Source: Shimia aestuarii (GTDB taxonomy: Bacteria; Pseudomonadota; Alphaproteobacteria; Rhodobacterales; Rhodobacteraceae). Taken from it: a DNA stretch of 64,000 nt. How positions within the stretch are numbered: the first letter of the stretch is position 1; each line of letters begins with the position of its first letter. This document shows, piece after piece, positions 53,570-63,698 of the stretch. The notes under the pieces are model-generated. The model saw only the letters and a list, made by a program, of their open reading frames with translations, ran no database searches and had not been told where the DNA came from. The stretch is from positions 186,001-250,000 of the forward strand of contig NZ_FOTQ01000002.1 in assembly GCF_900114635.1 (NCBI RefSeq), written 5' to 3'. The position numbers were made by a program, and so were the translations under genes.

Positions 53570-54904
53570 CTACCAGTTGTCGCGGAACCAGCGCACCGCG
53601 CGGCGTAACGAACGTACTGGATAGCGTTCCACCGGCAGGTCGAAATCCCACCATTCATCCTGTGGATGGGTCGCAAAGAGGCACATCCCCACCGCACTGG
53701 CAAAGCCCGGACCGGTTGCGGCCTGCGGCAGACCGTGCACCCGCATCGGGCGGCCAAGGCGCACCTGCTGGCCCAGAATCTTGGACGCCAACCCATCAAG
53801 TCCCGGAATCTGGCTGCCGCCACCGGTTAGCACGATCTGCTGACTTGGCAGGTGATCGAAGCCAGCCGCATCCAGTCGGGCGCGTACCTCTTCGAGGATC
53901 TCCTCGACGCGCGGCCGCATGATCCCGATCAGTTCTGCTCGGCTTACCGTACGCCGGTCATGTTCCCAATCGCCCGTGTCCCCTTCAAGCTCGATCATTT
54001 CCCGGTCATCCATGCCGGTCGCCACGACACCGCCATAGAACGTCTTGATCCGTTCCGCGGTCGCCATGGGCACCTGCAACCCCATCGAGATGTCCCCGGT
54101 CACGTGGTCCCCACCCATCCGCACAGTGTCGGCATAGATCATGTGTTTCTTCATGAAAATCGACAGGCCTGTCGCACCACCGCCCATGTCAATGCACGCC
54201 GCGCCCAGTTCCTGTTCGTCTTCGACAAGCGCCGCCATGCCCGACACGTAGGAGGAGGACGCAATCCCGGCAAGTTCGAGATCGCAGCGCTTGACACAAT
54301 GCGCAAGGTTCTGCACCGCCGCTTCGTCAACGGTCAGCATGTGCATGTCCGTCGTCAGGGTCTGGCCCATTTGGCCACGCGGATCGGCAAGCCCGGAGCG
54401 ATGATCGAGAGCGAAATTGACCGGCTGGGCGTGCAACACTTCGCGATGCGGACCGAAATCGGGCACATCACAAGCAGACAAGACGCGCGCCACGTCCTGT
54501 TCCGTCACGACATGGCCTTCGAGTTCGATACTGCCATCCAGTCCGTAAGACCGCGGATCCGCCCCGGCGAAACAGGCAATCACGTGGTCAACCCGGATCT
54601 TGGCCATCTTCTGAGCCGCCTGAATGGCGGTGCGGATGGCGCGCTCGGTTTCCTGCATGGCGTTGATCTCACCAAAGCGCACGCCGCGCGACCGGGTTGT
54701 CGCAGCGCCGATCACTCGGAACCCGCTTTGCCCGGCCATCGAGCCGACACCGTCCATTTCGGCCAGCCTGTCGGTGCCGTCAAAGCGCAGGACAAGGCAG
54801 GCAATCTTGGAACTGCCCACGTCCAGAACCGCGACGACACCGCGCTGCATGGCGGCTTTGCGCATGTTGCGCATGGCGCGCTGAGATTCATAAAGCTCAA
54901 TCAT
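53570..54904 (-). CDS. ftsA: Cell division protein FtsA
   Basis: The protein of 444 residues is an actin-fold ATPase: VAVLDVGSSKIACLVLRF (phosphate 1), the SHS2-containing region with VDHVIACFAGADPRSYGLDG, AACIDMGGGATGLSIF (phosphate 2) and QQIVLTGGGSQIPGLDGLAS. It anchors FtsZ to the membrane; the C-terminal amphipathic helix is RSLRRAVRWFRDNW. The ATG at 54904 overlaps the end of ftsQ by eight bases; a 21-codon upstream extension runs inside ftsQ and was not used. Confidence 0.96.
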   Translation of the reverse strand: MIELYESQRAMRNMRKAAMQRGVVAVLDVGSSKIACLVLRFDGTDRLAEMDGVGSMAGQSGFRVIGAATTRSRGVRFGEINAMQETERAIRTAIQAAQKMAKIRVDHVIACFAGADPRSYGLDGSIELEGHVVTEQDVARVLSACDVPDFGPHREVLHAQPVNFALDHRSGLADPRGQMGQTLTTDMHMLTVDEAAVQNLAHCVKRCDLELAGIASSSYVSGMAALVEDEQELGAACIDMGGGATGLSIFMKKHMIYADTVRMGGDHVTGDISMGLQVPMATAERIKTFYGGVVATGMDDREMIELEGDTGDWEHDRRTVSRAELIGIMRPRVEEILEEVRARLDAAGFDHLPSQQIVLTGGGSQIPGLDGLASKILGQQVRLGRPMRVHGLPQAATGPGFASAVGMCLFATHPQDEWWDFDLPVERYPVRSLRRAVRWFRDNW

Positions 54905-55775
54905 TGTTGCTTTTCCCAAATGACAACTGGCTGATACGCCACCATTCTTCCACGGCGGCCTCGGCAAGGCGGATGGTCGGGCGTGCGGCCAAGCGCATGT
55001 CGACGACCAAGAGATTACGTTCGAGCAAATCCTGCGCCTCGCTGAGCGCGATCACCCGCTCAAGCGCCTGCACCGCTCCGATTTCCGGCAGAAGGATGCG
55101 TTGCCCGCGATCCAGAACCACGTCCCAGCGGCGTTCACCCACACGCACAAGGCCACGCACCCGCGCCGCCAGCGGTCCAGCAGCGGCATAAAGCTGAACC
55201 GCCTCGGCGACCTGGCGATCCGCCCCTTCGCCTGCCATCAAAGGCAAATCGGGGTGTAGGGTTCGGGCGCGGGCCGGGCCGGTAACATAGCCTTCGCGAT
55301 CCACAAGGGCCAAACCGTCATAGGTACGCCACAGGATCACCGGGTCACGCTCCACAACCGCGACCTGGAGAATGCCGCCCGGACGCACCCGGACAGAAGC
55401 CTTTGCCACGGCGGGCAACTCGGACACGCGTTCCTGAATCTCTCCCAATTCAAGATCAAACGAGCTTGTCGGAAAGTCGATCGGCATGATTTCACGTATG
55501 TCTTCGGCGATCCCCTTGGATGCCCCGTCAATCGCCATCGCATTGACCATGAACTCTGGACGTGTCGCGATTTCGGTGCGCAGGTCGTTATAGGCCATGG
55601 CCAGTTGATCGCGCCGATCCTGATCCGAAAACCACAACAGGGTCAGACCGGCCACCAACAGAAACGGCACCACCACGCGCAGGGCAAACCGGAACAATGG
55701 TGTCAGCAACAGACGTTGCAGACGGTAGGCCCAACGGGACGGGGCCGGATCACAGCGTTGCCCTACCGATTGCAC
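54897..55775 (-). CDS. ftsQ: Cell division protein FtsQ
   Basis: The 292-residue protein has a basic cytoplasmic N-terminus, one transmembrane helix (about 31-50; [19 protein letters not shown]), a POTRA domain (about 75-145; [40 protein letters not shown]) and the FtsQ beta domain ([20 protein letters not shown]). It links early and late divisome proteins. It overlaps ddl upstream and ftsA downstream, so the three are translationally coupled. Confidence 0.94.
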   Translation of the reverse strand: MQSVGQRCDPAPSRWAYRLQRLLLTPLFRFALRVVVPFLLVAGLTLLWFSDQDRRDQLAMAYNDLRTEIATRPEFMVNAMAIDGASKGIAEDIREIMPIDFPTSSFDLELGEIQERVSELPAVAKASVRVRPGGILQVAVVERDPVILWRTYDGLALVDREGYVTGPARARTLHPDLPLMAGEGADRQVAEAVQLYAAAGPLAARVRGLVRVGERRWDVVLDRGQRILLPEIGAVQALERVIALSEAQDLLERNLLVVDMRLAARPTIRLAEAAVEEWWRISQLSFGKSNND

Positions 55776-56677
55776 GATGCGTCCTCCACCATCCAGGCGC
55801 AGAACTGCGCAAAACTCATGCCAAGGTGGGCGGCCTGTTCGGGTGCAAGCGACGTCGGTGTCATGCCGGGCTGGGTATTTGTTTCCAAGAGCACCAACCC
55901 ATCCAGTCCGCGCGCCTCATCCCAGCGGAAATCGGTGCGGCTAACGCCACGGCACCCAAGCGCCTGATGCGCGCGCAAGGCATAGTCCATGCACGCCTCG
56001 TAGATTTCCTGAGGGATGTCCGCGGGGACCACGTGACGCGACCCACCTTCCTTGTACTTGGCGTCGTAGTCATACCACCCGTCGGTGATGATGTCCGTCA
56101 CTGACAACGCCCTGTCGCCCATCACGGTCGTGGTCATCTCGCGCCCGGGTGCATAGGCTTCGACCATCACCTCGGCGGGCATGTCATCGGACAATTGCGG
56201 CGGCCCATTGGCGGCCTCGTGCACGATATAGATACCGACCGACGAGCCTTCGTTGTTCGGCTTGACGACATAGGGCGGCGCCATCACATGTCCGGCGCGG
56301 ACGTCTTCGCGGCTGCGGAGTACGCTTTCCACCACCGGCAGATCAGCGGCGCGGTACACGTCCTTGGAGCGCTGTTTGTCCATCGCCAGCGCTGACGCCA
56401 ACACCCCGGAATGTGTATAAGGCAGACCCATCCATTCAAGGATTCCCTGAACGCACCCATCTTCGCCCCAGCGGCCATGCAGGGCGTTGAAACAGACATC
56501 GGGTTTGATTTCGTTCAGACGTGCAACAAGGTCGATGCCAGCATCGATCTCAACCACGTCATATCCCGCTTCCCGCAGTGCGGTTGCGCATTCGCGCCCC
56601 GACGTCAGCGACACCTCGCGTTCCGCCGAGGGGCCACCCATCAATACCGCCACTTTGGGGTTTGCCCTGCTCGACAT
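55763..56677 (-). CDS. ddl: D-alanine--D-alanine ligase
   Basis: The protein of 304 residues has the ATP-grasp ligase motifs [56 protein letters not shown], and [15 protein letters not shown] with [20 protein letters not shown]. It joins two D-alanines for the peptidoglycan stem. A GTG two codons upstream (56683) is a possible alternative start. It overlaps ftsQ by 13 bases. Confidence 0.96.
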   Translation of the reverse strand: MSSRANPKVAVLMGGPSAEREVSLTSGRECATALREAGYDVVEIDAGIDLVARLNEIKPDVCFNALHGRWGEDGCVQGILEWMGLPYTHSGVLASALAMDKQRSKDVYRAADLPVVESVLRSREDVRAGHVMAPPYVVKPNNEGSSVGIYIVHEAANGPPQLSDDMPAEVMVEAYAPGREMTTTVMGDRALSVTDIITDGWYDYDAKYKEGGSRHVVPADIPQEIYEACMDYALRAHQALGCRGVSRTDFRWDEARGLDGLVLLETNTQPGMTPTSLAPEQAAHLGMSFAQFCAWMVEDASCNR

Positions 56678-56785
56678 ACCCACCGTGCCTCAATGTCCCG
56701 GGTCAATTGTTGACGGTTTTCCGTCTTTCTGACCCTGATTTATTGTTCTTGATCCGACCTGATTTTGCCTGTGGCCGGAAGATTT

Positions 56786-57709
56786 TCACGCCGCCGGTTC
56801 GCCGACGCGCATGATTTCCCATTCTAGCTGTATTCCGCTGTTTTGGAAAACCCTTTTTCTTACATCTTCACCCAGATTTTCCAGATCCGCGGCGGTGGCG
56901 CCCCCGGTGTTGATCATGAAATTGGCATGCATCTCGCTCATTTGCGCCCCGCCAACGCGCGCACCACGCATGCCTGCATCATCGATCAGTTTCCATGCCT
57001 TGAGGTCGTGCACATCATCCGCCTGCCCGGTCGAGGAAAACCCCGCCGGATTGCGAAAGGTGCTCCCGGCGGAGCGGTCCTTGGTCGGTTGCGTCGCGTT
57101 GCGCTTGGCCAATTGCGTCTCCATCCGCTCGGCAAGCGTGTCCGGATCATCGGATGGCCCTTCGAACACCGCTTCGGTGATCACCCAGCCCTCGGGCAGA
57201 TCAGTCTGGCGGTAACGGAAGTTCAGGTCTCGCGCACTCAAGGTCACGATTTCGCCTTTGCGTGTCACCGCCTTGGCTTCGACAAACACGTCCGCGACAT
57301 AGGTGCCATAGCAGCCTGCGTTCATACGAACAGCTCCCCCGACGGCCCCGGGGATGGTGCGCAGGAAGGTCAGATCCACACCGGCCGCCCCTGCCCTACG
57401 CGCCACATGCGCATCCAGTGCGGCGACACCTGCACGCACGCGGTTACCTTCGATCTGGATGTCGTTGAAACCACGCCCCATGCGCACCACCACGGCGCGC
57501 AAGCCCCCGTCGCGCACGATCAGGTTCGACCCCACCCCCATCGGGAATACGGCCACATCCTTGGGCAGATCGCGCAGAAAGTCGGCAAGGTCCCGGGTGT
57601 CGGCGGGCTGGAACAGCCAGTCGGCGGGGCCACCCACCCGCAGCCAGGTCAACTCGGCCAGCGCCATGTCCTGTGTCAGCTTTCCGCGCGGTGTCGGCAT
57701 GTTGGTCAT
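56786..57709 (-). CDS. murB: UDP-N-acetylenolpyruvoylglucosamine reductase
   Basis: The protein of 307 residues has the FAD-binding MurB motifs [77 protein letters not shown] and [10 protein letters not shown] with the catalytic Ser, ending [15 protein letters not shown]-type (here [15 protein letters not shown]). It reduces the enolpyruvyl group to make UDP-MurNAc. The frame opens at 57847, over the previous gene end; the ATG at 57709 gives the standard length. The Shine-Dalgarno is weak, and the ATG at 57700 is an alternative. Confidence 0.95.
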   Translation of the reverse strand: MTNMPTPRGKLTQDMALAELTWLRVGGPADWLFQPADTRDLADFLRDLPKDVAVFPMGVGSNLIVRDGGLRAVVVRMGRGFNDIQIEGNRVRAGVAALDAHVARRAGAAGVDLTFLRTIPGAVGGAVRMNAGCYGTYVADVFVEAKAVTRKGEIVTLSARDLNFRYRQTDLPEGWVITEAVFEGPSDDPDTLAERMETQLAKRNATQPTKDRSAGSTFRNPAGFSSTGQADDVHDLKAWKLIDDAGMRGARVGGAQMSEMHANFMINTGGATAADLENLGEDVRKRVFQNSGIQLEWEIMRVGEPAA

Positions 57710-57812
57710 GTAAGTCTCGCGTCCCCGGCGCTTTTCCTGTGCATCTCGCCCAAAGGCCCGGCACGGATACCGAAGCCCCGCCCGACACGCAAGCTCTGCG
57801 CCTGCGCGTCGC

Positions 57813-58130
57813 CTATCCCTTGCGCGCCGCCAATCTGCGCCCGACAAGGAACAACCCCCATCCCAATGCCGAAGAAATCGCCAGACAACCGATGACCCAG
57901 GGGCGATACGATCTCACCTCCGCCACTTCGGCGGCTTCCTCCGGCAAGGCAGTAAACTGCAACCCTTCGGAAACGGCGATCAACAGGGCAAGCAGGCACA
58001 ACAGGATCAGCTGCGCCCGCAGCAGGACCGGACGTTGATCGTAATACCCCTTGGCAAAGCCGAAAGCCGGAAACAGCAATGCGGCGAACCAGATCACCGC
58101 GTTTAGCCCTAGCGCTACATCCAGCATCAT
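57813..58130 (-). CDS. Small membrane protein (three helices), unknown
   Basis: The protein of 105 residues has three hydrophobic segments (about 8-27, 38-56 and 79-98) and a short basic C-terminus (RRLAARKG). No family is recognised with confidence. The first ATG of an ATGATG pair overlaps the upstream DUF2484 gene by four bases, so it is coupled to that gene. It lies about 100 bases before murB and belongs to the group of small membrane proteins between murC and murB. Confidence 0.65.
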   Translation of the reverse strand: MMLDVALGLNAVIWFAALLFPAFGFAKGYYDQRPVLLRAQLILLCLLALLIAVSEGLQFTALPEEAAEVAEVRSYRPWVIGCLAISSALGWGLFLVGRRLAARKG

Positions 58131-58372
58131 CCCACCCGTTTCCTGACCCAACGCACCAGATAGATCACCGGCCAGCGCATCACCCATCCTGCCATGAAAA
58201 GGATCAGCAATGCCATCCAGATCCCATTCTGAATCGCAACGCCGATCAGGATCGGAATTCCGATCGCGATCATGACATAGGCAAACTTCCACAAATTGTC
58301 CCGCGACGGGAACATGGCCCGAAGGTTGGCGGCCAGAAGCCACAACAGGGCAAGGATCATCGAAATCGTCAT
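58127..58372 (-). CDS. DUF2484 family small membrane protein, copy 2
   Basis: The protein of 81 residues has MILALLWLLAANLRAMFPSR then IGIPILIGVAIQNGIWMA, and a basic C-terminus VRWVRKRVG. It aligns along its length with the upstream 85-residue protein (LALLW-LAA-AM-P and the PILIGV core), so the two are tandem paralogues. DUF2484 is a Rhodobacterales-type family of unknown role. Start and stop each overlap the neighbouring gene by four bases (ATGA). Confidence 0.75.
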   Translation of the reverse strand: MTISMILALLWLLAANLRAMFPSRDNLWKFAYVMIAIGIPILIGVAIQNGIWMALLILFMAGWVMRWPVIYLVRWVRKRVG

Positions 58373-58626
58373 CGGCGCGCCTCCGCCTCCGGAACGCCGC
58401 GCGCGCGGCGGTAGAAATAACGTAACGGACGGCGGAACATGCTTAGAAAGCCAAAGAGGGCCACGCCCCCCAGCCACGCCCCATGCTGAACCCAGATCAC
58501 CCCAATCAGGATAGGGGCCGCGATCAACAGGGCCACACCGGGCAGGTATTGGTGGCGCATCGGCAACATTGCAACGATGGCTGCGGCAAGCACCCAGAGA
58601 CAGGCAAGGATCAAGGCGAAACTCAT
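58369..58626 (-). CDS. DUF2484 family small membrane protein, copy 1
   Basis: The protein of 85 residues has two or three hydrophobic segments (LILACLWVLAAAIVAMLPMR, APILIGVIWVQHGAWLGGVA) and a basic end (RYFYRRARGVPEAEARR). It resembles the next gene product. Its start overlaps the permease stop by four bases. Function unknown; its constant place between murC and murB in this kind of genome suggests an envelope role, which is inference. Confidence 0.75.
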   Translation of the reverse strand: MSFALILACLWVLAAAIVAMLPMRHQYLPGVALLIAAPILIGVIWVQHGAWLGGVALFGFLSMFRRPLRYFYRRARGVPEAEARR

Positions 58627-59810
58627 AGGGCCGCTCCAATGTTAAAGGCCAATGCCCCTGCAGAAAGGACAAACCCCGCCACGGGCACCGCCATCGGCAC
58701 CCGGAAAGGCGCCTCGGGCGCGCGGCGCTTGAGGGCGATCAGCGCGAGGTTCACGATCACGAAAACACCCAAGAGTATGGACGAGGTGACTTCGGCCAAC
58801 GTGGACACCGGCAAAAGCAGCGCCGCCCCGATGACCGCCCCCCCGATAAGGACCGTCGCCAGCACCGGCGTGCCGCGTGTCGGATGCGCATGATAGAACA
58901 CCCGGAGGACCTCACTGCGTTTACCAAGGCCAAACAGGACCCGGCTCGCCATAACGATCTGGGCCAACACACCATTCAGCGCCGCGAAAACGGCAATCGC
59001 GGCAAGAAACTGCCCCTCACCGCCGCGCCCAGCCTGCCATACCAGCGCCAGCGGTCTTTCGCTTCCTGACAAGGCATCCACAGGCACGGCCCGCACGGTC
59101 GCCACGGTCACAAGCGCATAGATCACGGTTGTCAACGCCAGCCCGATCAGGATCGCGCGCGGCATGGTGCGCTCGGGATTGGACACCTCCTCGGCCATGT
59201 TCACGATGTCCTCGAACCCGATGAAGGCAAAGAAAGCCAGTACCGCCCCGGCCCCGACACCGGCCCAGATCACTCCCGGCGGTGTGGCCCATTCGGCAAC
59301 GGCGGGGGCCCCAAACCCGGCCCAGACCACAAGGCCAAGCCCCAAAAGCTCGATCACGGTAAAGATGGCGGCAAGCGCAAGGCTCTCCATGACACCATAG
59401 ACGGCCACCGCGGTGAGAACTGCACCAATGCCGACAATGGCCCACAACTCGGGCCAGTCGAACACCACTAACAAATACCCCACACCGCCGCGCAACACGG
59501 CTGCAGCCGAGATCATACCCGTCGCGACAATCCCAAGCCCCACCAAAACCGCGAGGCCCTGACTGTTGAATCCCTGATGCACGAAAGCCGCCTCACCGGC
59601 GGCCTCGGGAATACGGGTGCTGAGTTCCGAATAGCTGAGTGCGGTCGGCGCCGCGATGACCCCTGCCAACAGAAATGACAGCGGCGCCCAGACACCGGCC
59701 TCTCCGGCCACGGCCCCGACCAGCACATAGATGCCAGCCCCCACCATGACTCCGACGCCATAAGCCGTCAGCAGGCCAAGGCCGATCCGTCTCTTGAGAT
59801 GTTCCGCCAC
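58623..59810 (-). CDS. APC-superfamily amino acid permease
   Basis: The protein of 395 residues has about twelve hydrophobic segments and the APC start GVGVMVGAGIYVLVGAVAGE (the GxGI-type substrate loop in helix 1), with FLLAGVIAAPTALSYSELS in helices 2-3 and AFFAFIGFEDIVNMAEEVSN in helix 6. It should exchange or import amino acids or polyamines with protons. The first codon is GTG (59808-59810) with GGGA nearly adjacent, so the exact start is uncertain. It is not usual cell-wall cluster content; it is coupled to the DUF2484 genes by a four-base overlap. Confidence 0.82.
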   Translation of the reverse strand: MAEHLKRRIGLGLLTAYGVGVMVGAGIYVLVGAVAGEAGVWAPLSFLLAGVIAAPTALSYSELSTRIPEAAGEAAFVHQGFNSQGLAVLVGLGIVATGMISAAAVLRGGVGYLLVVFDWPELWAIVGIGAVLTAVAVYGVMESLALAAIFTVIELLGLGLVVWAGFGAPAVAEWATPPGVIWAGVGAGAVLAFFAFIGFEDIVNMAEEVSNPERTMPRAILIGLALTTVIYALVTVATVRAVPVDALSGSERPLALVWQAGRGGEGQFLAAIAVFAALNGVLAQIVMASRVLFGLGKRSEVLRVFYHAHPTRGTPVLATVLIGGAVIGAALLLPVSTLAEVTSSILLGVFVIVNLALIALKRRAPEAPFRVPMAVPVAGFVLSAGALAFNIGAAL

Positions 59811-59824
59811 TCCCGCACCCCCGG

Positions 59825-59862
59825 CTTCATGTTGCCAAAAATACTCCCGCCGGAGGCTCCCA
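59825..59862 (-). repeat. Dispersed 3'-end element, copy E
   Basis: On the minus strand it reads GGGAGCCTCCGGCGGGAGTA then TTTTTGGCAACATGAAG, 30 bases after the murC stop. The GGAGCCTCCGGCGGGAG part is itself near-palindromic. It lies between murC and the permease, so it may separate their transcripts. Confidence 0.6.
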
Positions 59863-59864
59863 CG

Positions 59865-59880
59865 TTCAAATCCGTTTGAA
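59865..59880 (-). terminator. Short hairpin after murC
   Basis: TTCAAA and TTTGAA pair around a four-base loop, 12 bases past the murC stop and just before dispersed element copy E. It is weak as a terminator alone; together with copy E it may form a composite 3' end. Confidence 0.35.
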
Positions 59881-59891
59881 AAGCCTTATGT

Positions 59892-61301
59892 TTATCCCAA
59901 TCGCTTGGGCAGGTTGTTGGCCCATGCACTGATTGTCCCTGCGCCGAGGCACACCACGATATCCCCCGGCTTCGCCTCAGCACGCACCAGCGCTTCGAGG
60001 TCGTCCTCGCTGTCGATTGCAACCGCCTTGCGATGTCCGTGCGCCACAAGACCGGCCACAAGATCGTCGCGGCTGGCACCAGCGATCGGGTCTTCGCCCG
60101 CGGCGAAGACCTCGGCAATCCCAACCACGTCGGCCTCGTTGAAACAGGCACAGAAATCCTCGAACAGGGAATGCAGGCGGGTATAGCGATGCGGCTGGTG
60201 CACTGCAATCACGCGCCCACCACCGTCTTGCCCAATCGCCTGCCGCGCCGCCTTGAGCACAGCGGCAATCTCGACCGGATGGTGTCCATAATCATCGATC
60301 ACAGGCACGCCGCCGTTGACCTCACCCACCTTTGTAAAGCGGCGGTTCACCCCGCCAAACGCAGCCAGCGCTTCGCGGATTTCTTCGCGCTTCATGCCAA
60401 GGTGGCGCGCCACGGCCACCGCCGACAGCGCGTTTGAAACATTGTGATCCCCCGGCATCGGCAGGGTGCAGCCTTCGATCACCGTTCCCTCTGCCTGAAG
60501 CGCCACGTCAAAGTGCGCCACACCGGCCTCGTAGCGCAGATTGATGGCGCGCACGTCGGCCTGGGCATTGAAACCGAACGTGACCACGCGCCGGTCCGTC
60601 AGTCGCCCGACAAGCGCCTGTACTTCGGGGTGATCCGTGCAACAGACCGCGAGACCATAAAACGGAATGTTCGAGACAAATTCGTCAAACCCGCGCCGCA
60701 GGTTCTCGATCGAGCCCCAATGCTCCATGTGCTCAGGGTCGATATTGGTGACGATGGCAATCGTAGCGGGCAAACGGTTGAACGTGCCGTCGCTCTCGTC
60801 AGCCTCGACAACCATCCACTCTCCATCCCCTACGCGGGCGTTGGAATCATAGGCGTGGATGATGCCGCCATTGATCACCGTGGGATCGAACCTGCCATGA
60901 TCCAACAGCGCCGCCACCATGGTTGTCGTCGTGGTCTTGCCGTGTGTGCCGGCCACGGCCACATTCGACTTCAAACGCATCAGTTCGGCCAGCATCTCGG
61001 CGCGGCGCACCACCGGAAGGCCGCGTCGGCGCGCCTCGTCCAGTTCCGGATTGCCCGGTTTGATCGCCGATGAAATCACAACAACTTCCGCGTTTTCAAG
61101 GTTTTCCGCCTTCTGCCCCACGAACAGAGTCGCACCACGGGCTACCAACCGATCGGTAATCTTGCTGGTTTTGAGGTCGGACCCCTGTACCGTGTAGCCA
61201 TGGTTCAGCAGCACTTCGGCAATGCCAGACATGCCGATCCCGCCCATGCCGACAAAATGAATCGGGCCGACGTCACCGGGGAGTTTCGTTGCTGCATTCA
61301 T
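59892..61301 (-). CDS. murC: UDP-N-acetylmuramate--L-alanine ligase
   Basis: The 469-residue protein has the Mur ligase motifs [20 protein letters not shown] at the N-terminus, [20 protein letters not shown] (ATP P-loop, about 110-129), [35 protein letters not shown] and [20 protein letters not shown]. It adds L-alanine to UDP-MurNAc in the cytoplasm. It follows murG with three bases between. Confidence 0.97.
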   Translation of the reverse strand: MNAATKLPGDVGPIHFVGMGGIGMSGIAEVLLNHGYTVQGSDLKTSKITDRLVARGATLFVGQKAENLENAEVVVISSAIKPGNPELDEARRRGLPVVRRAEMLAELMRLKSNVAVAGTHGKTTTTTMVAALLDHGRFDPTVINGGIIHAYDSNARVGDGEWMVVEADESDGTFNRLPATIAIVTNIDPEHMEHWGSIENLRRGFDEFVSNIPFYGLAVCCTDHPEVQALVGRLTDRRVVTFGFNAQADVRAINLRYEAGVAHFDVALQAEGTVIEGCTLPMPGDHNVSNALSAVAVARHLGMKREEIREALAAFGGVNRRFTKVGEVNGGVPVIDDYGHHPVEIAAVLKAARQAIGQDGGGRVIAVHQPHRYTRLHSLFEDFCACFNEADVVGIAEVFAAGEDPIAGASRDDLVAGLVAHGHRKAVAIDSEDDLEALVRAEAKPGDIVVCLGAGTISAWANNLPKRLG

Positions 61302-61304
61302 GTC

Positions 61305-62402
61305 TCAGTCTTCCTTGCTTGCCAGCATCTCAACAAGCGCCACGAGGTTTTCCGTGGCATCAGGCTTGCCCACCGACAACGCTGCCCGCGCCATCTGGGT
61401 CGCCCCATCAGGATTGCTGAGAATGTTGGTGATCTGATCGGTCATGGTTGAAACCGTCAGTTTACTTTCCGGGATAAGGATCGCACCCCCGGCCTTGACC
61501 AAACCACGCGCGTTGGCGGTCTGATGGTCCGCCGTTGCGGCGGCATAGGGGATCAGAATCGAAGGCCGTCCGATCACGCTGATATCGGCCACGCTTGACG
61601 CGCCAGACCGAGAGATCACAAGCTGTGCTTCGCTCAGACGGGCCGGAACGTCGTTGAAGAACGGTTGCACATCCGCCGCAATCCCCTGTTCCGTATAAAA
61701 GGCCGTGACCCGGTCGAAATCTTCAGCGCGCGCCTGATGGCTGACACGCACATTGCGCCGAAGCCCTTCGGGCAGCGCGGCGATGGCCATCGGCACCGAG
61801 TCCGACAGGATACGCGCGCCCTGAGAGCCGCCGATTACGAGAATCGACATCGGGTAGTCCCCCGGCGGGATATAGCCCGACGCAGCCCGGTCCAGCACCG
61901 CCCGGCGGACCGGGTTGCCGGTATGGATGCCTTCGATCCCTTCGGGCAATGCGGTGGGCCAGGTGCCGCAGGCAATCGCATCGACGCGGCTGGCGAATTT
62001 TTCGTTCACGCGCCCAAGGACACCATTCTGTTCATGAATCATGCGCGGCAACTTCAAGAGCCACGCTGCTCCAAGCGCGGGAATGCTCGGATAGCCGCCA
62101 AAACCGACCACGACCTCGGGACGATCCTTGCGGAATTTCAACACACTCGACAGCACGCCGCCAAGAATGCGGAACGGCACCGCCAGCTTGGCCAATGCGC
62201 CGCCGCGCGCGAAGGTCGCACTTGAGACTTCCTCGATTTCGACCGTATGCGGAAAGCCACCCGTGTAGCGCGCGCCGCGCGCATCCGTGCTCAGCTTGAC
62301 CCGCCAACCCTTGCGCAGCATGACCTCTGCCAGCGCCTGCGCGGGGAACATATGCCCCCCGGTGCCGCCGGCTGCAATCACCAGCAATGGCTGCTTGTTC
62401 AT
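61305..62402 (-). CDS. murG: Lipid II synthase glycosyltransferase MurG
   Basis: The 365-residue protein has the GT28 motifs [20 protein letters not shown] (glycine-rich loop 1), [49 protein letters not shown] and [20 protein letters not shown] with [20 protein letters not shown]. It transfers GlcNAc from UDP-GlcNAc to lipid I at the inner face of the membrane. The start overlaps the ftsW stop by four bases. Confidence 0.97.
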   Translation of the reverse strand: MNKQPLLVIAAGGTGGHMFPAQALAEVMLRKGWRVKLSTDARGARYTGGFPHTVEIEEVSSATFARGGALAKLAVPFRILGGVLSSVLKFRKDRPEVVVGFGGYPSIPALGAAWLLKLPRMIHEQNGVLGRVNEKFASRVDAIACGTWPTALPEGIEGIHTGNPVRRAVLDRAASGYIPPGDYPMSILVIGGSQGARILSDSVPMAIAALPEGLRRNVRVSHQARAEDFDRVTAFYTEQGIAADVQPFFNDVPARLSEAQLVISRSGASSVADISVIGRPSILIPYAAATADHQTANARGLVKAGGAILIPESKLTVSTMTDQITNILSNPDGATQMARAALSVGKPDATENLVALVEMLASKED

Positions 62403-63565
62403 CTCACGTGTCCCCGCAGAATTTCACCGATCTCGCCCTGAGGCCGGGTGCGGGTAAACGCCAAAATCATGCCGACTGCAATCCCCCCCGCGATCAGCGA
62501 AGAGCCCCCGTAGCTGACGAAGGGCAAGGTCATGCCCTTGGAGGGCAGAAGGCGCACGGCTACACCCATGTTGACCATCGCCTGCACCCCGAAAATCGAC
62601 ACGAGGCCGGTGCCAGCGAGGCGGATAAAGGGGTCCCGTTCGCGCATCAAGCGGAAATAGCTGCGCAGCACGATCGTGGCGTAAAGCGCGATGATCACCA
62701 TCACCAGGATCAACCCATATTCCTCTGCAGCAACGGAAATAATGAAATCCGTGTGGGCGTCCGGCAGGCTCCATTTCACCTGTCCCTCGCCCACACCGAC
62801 GCCAAAAAGCCCGCCTTCACGAATGGCGTTGGTGGCGTAACCGATCTGGGTTGTCGGATCGAGCGACCGGTCAAGAAAGCCGTCAATCCGGCGGGCGAAA
62901 TGTTCGGAGTTCGAATAGGCGAACTGTGCCGCAGGGTAGATCGCCAGCAAGATCCCGCCGATCAGCACCATTGGCGCGCCGGAAACGAAGTACATGACGC
63001 TCCAACCAAACAAGATCAGACAGGCCTGCCCGAAATCCGGCTGCAGCGCCAGCATGACCACGATGGTGATCATCAAGAGGAAAGACCACATGCGACCGGG
63101 TGGCCCGTTGATCTCTTCATTGGCCGCCATCAGCCACGCGGCCACGACCACGAAGCCGGGTTTGAGAAATTCGGAGGGCTGGAGCGAGCCGAACCCGAGC
63201 GAATACCAGCGCACCGCCCCCTTGCCGAAATCGGTTCCGAAAAACGGAAGCATCGCGGTAGCCAGAAGGGTGACGATGAACCCAATCACCGCAAGGCGCC
63301 GCACGAGGATGGGTGACATCATCGAGGTGAGCAGCATCGCGACCATCGCGGCACCGCCGAAAATCACCTGTTTCTTTACATAATGAAAGGCTTCGAAGCC
63401 GTTCTTTGCCGCCAGCGGTGGTGAGGCCGCCATGCCCAGCAGGATGCCGATTCCGAACAGCAAAAGAATGGACGTCATCGTCCATTTGTCCAGCGTCTGC
63501 CACCACTTGGGAAGCACTGGTTCGCGCTCCTGTACAGGAAGCGCGCCATAAACCATCTCTGTCAT
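62399..63565 (-). CDS. ftsW: Septal peptidoglycan glycosyltransferase FtsW
   Basis: The 388-residue protein has about ten transmembrane helices of the SEDS family: [60 protein letters not shown] (with the catalytic Asp region) and [20 protein letters not shown]. It polymerises glycan strands at the septum with FtsI. It is the first gene of this minus-strand group: the next gene is divergent, and murD, mraY and murF are not adjacent. Confidence 0.95.
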   Translation of the reverse strand: MTEMVYGALPVQEREPVLPKWWQTLDKWTMTSILLLFGIGILLGMAASPPLAAKNGFEAFHYVKKQVIFGGAAMVAMLLTSMMSPILVRRLAVIGFIVTLLATAMLPFFGTDFGKGAVRWYSLGFGSLQPSEFLKPGFVVVAAWLMAANEEINGPPGRMWSFLLMITIVVMLALQPDFGQACLILFGWSVMYFVSGAPMVLIGGILLAIYPAAQFAYSNSEHFARRIDGFLDRSLDPTTQIGYATNAIREGGLFGVGVGEGQVKWSLPDAHTDFIISVAAEEYGLILVMVIIALYATIVLRSYFRLMRERDPFIRLAGTGLVSIFGVQAMVNMGVAVRLLPSKGMTLPFVSYGGSSLIAGGIAVGMILAFTRTRPQGEIGEILRGHVR

Positions 63566-63698
63566 CGGGACCCGCCGATATCTGCCTCAAAACGCCCGTT
63601 TTCCGGGTCTGAGTGAGAGCATAGCATCGAAGCCCTGCCTTGGGAACCCACACTGCCCCCACTTGACCGAAAGCGCGGCATCAGGCAGGGGCGGTGCA

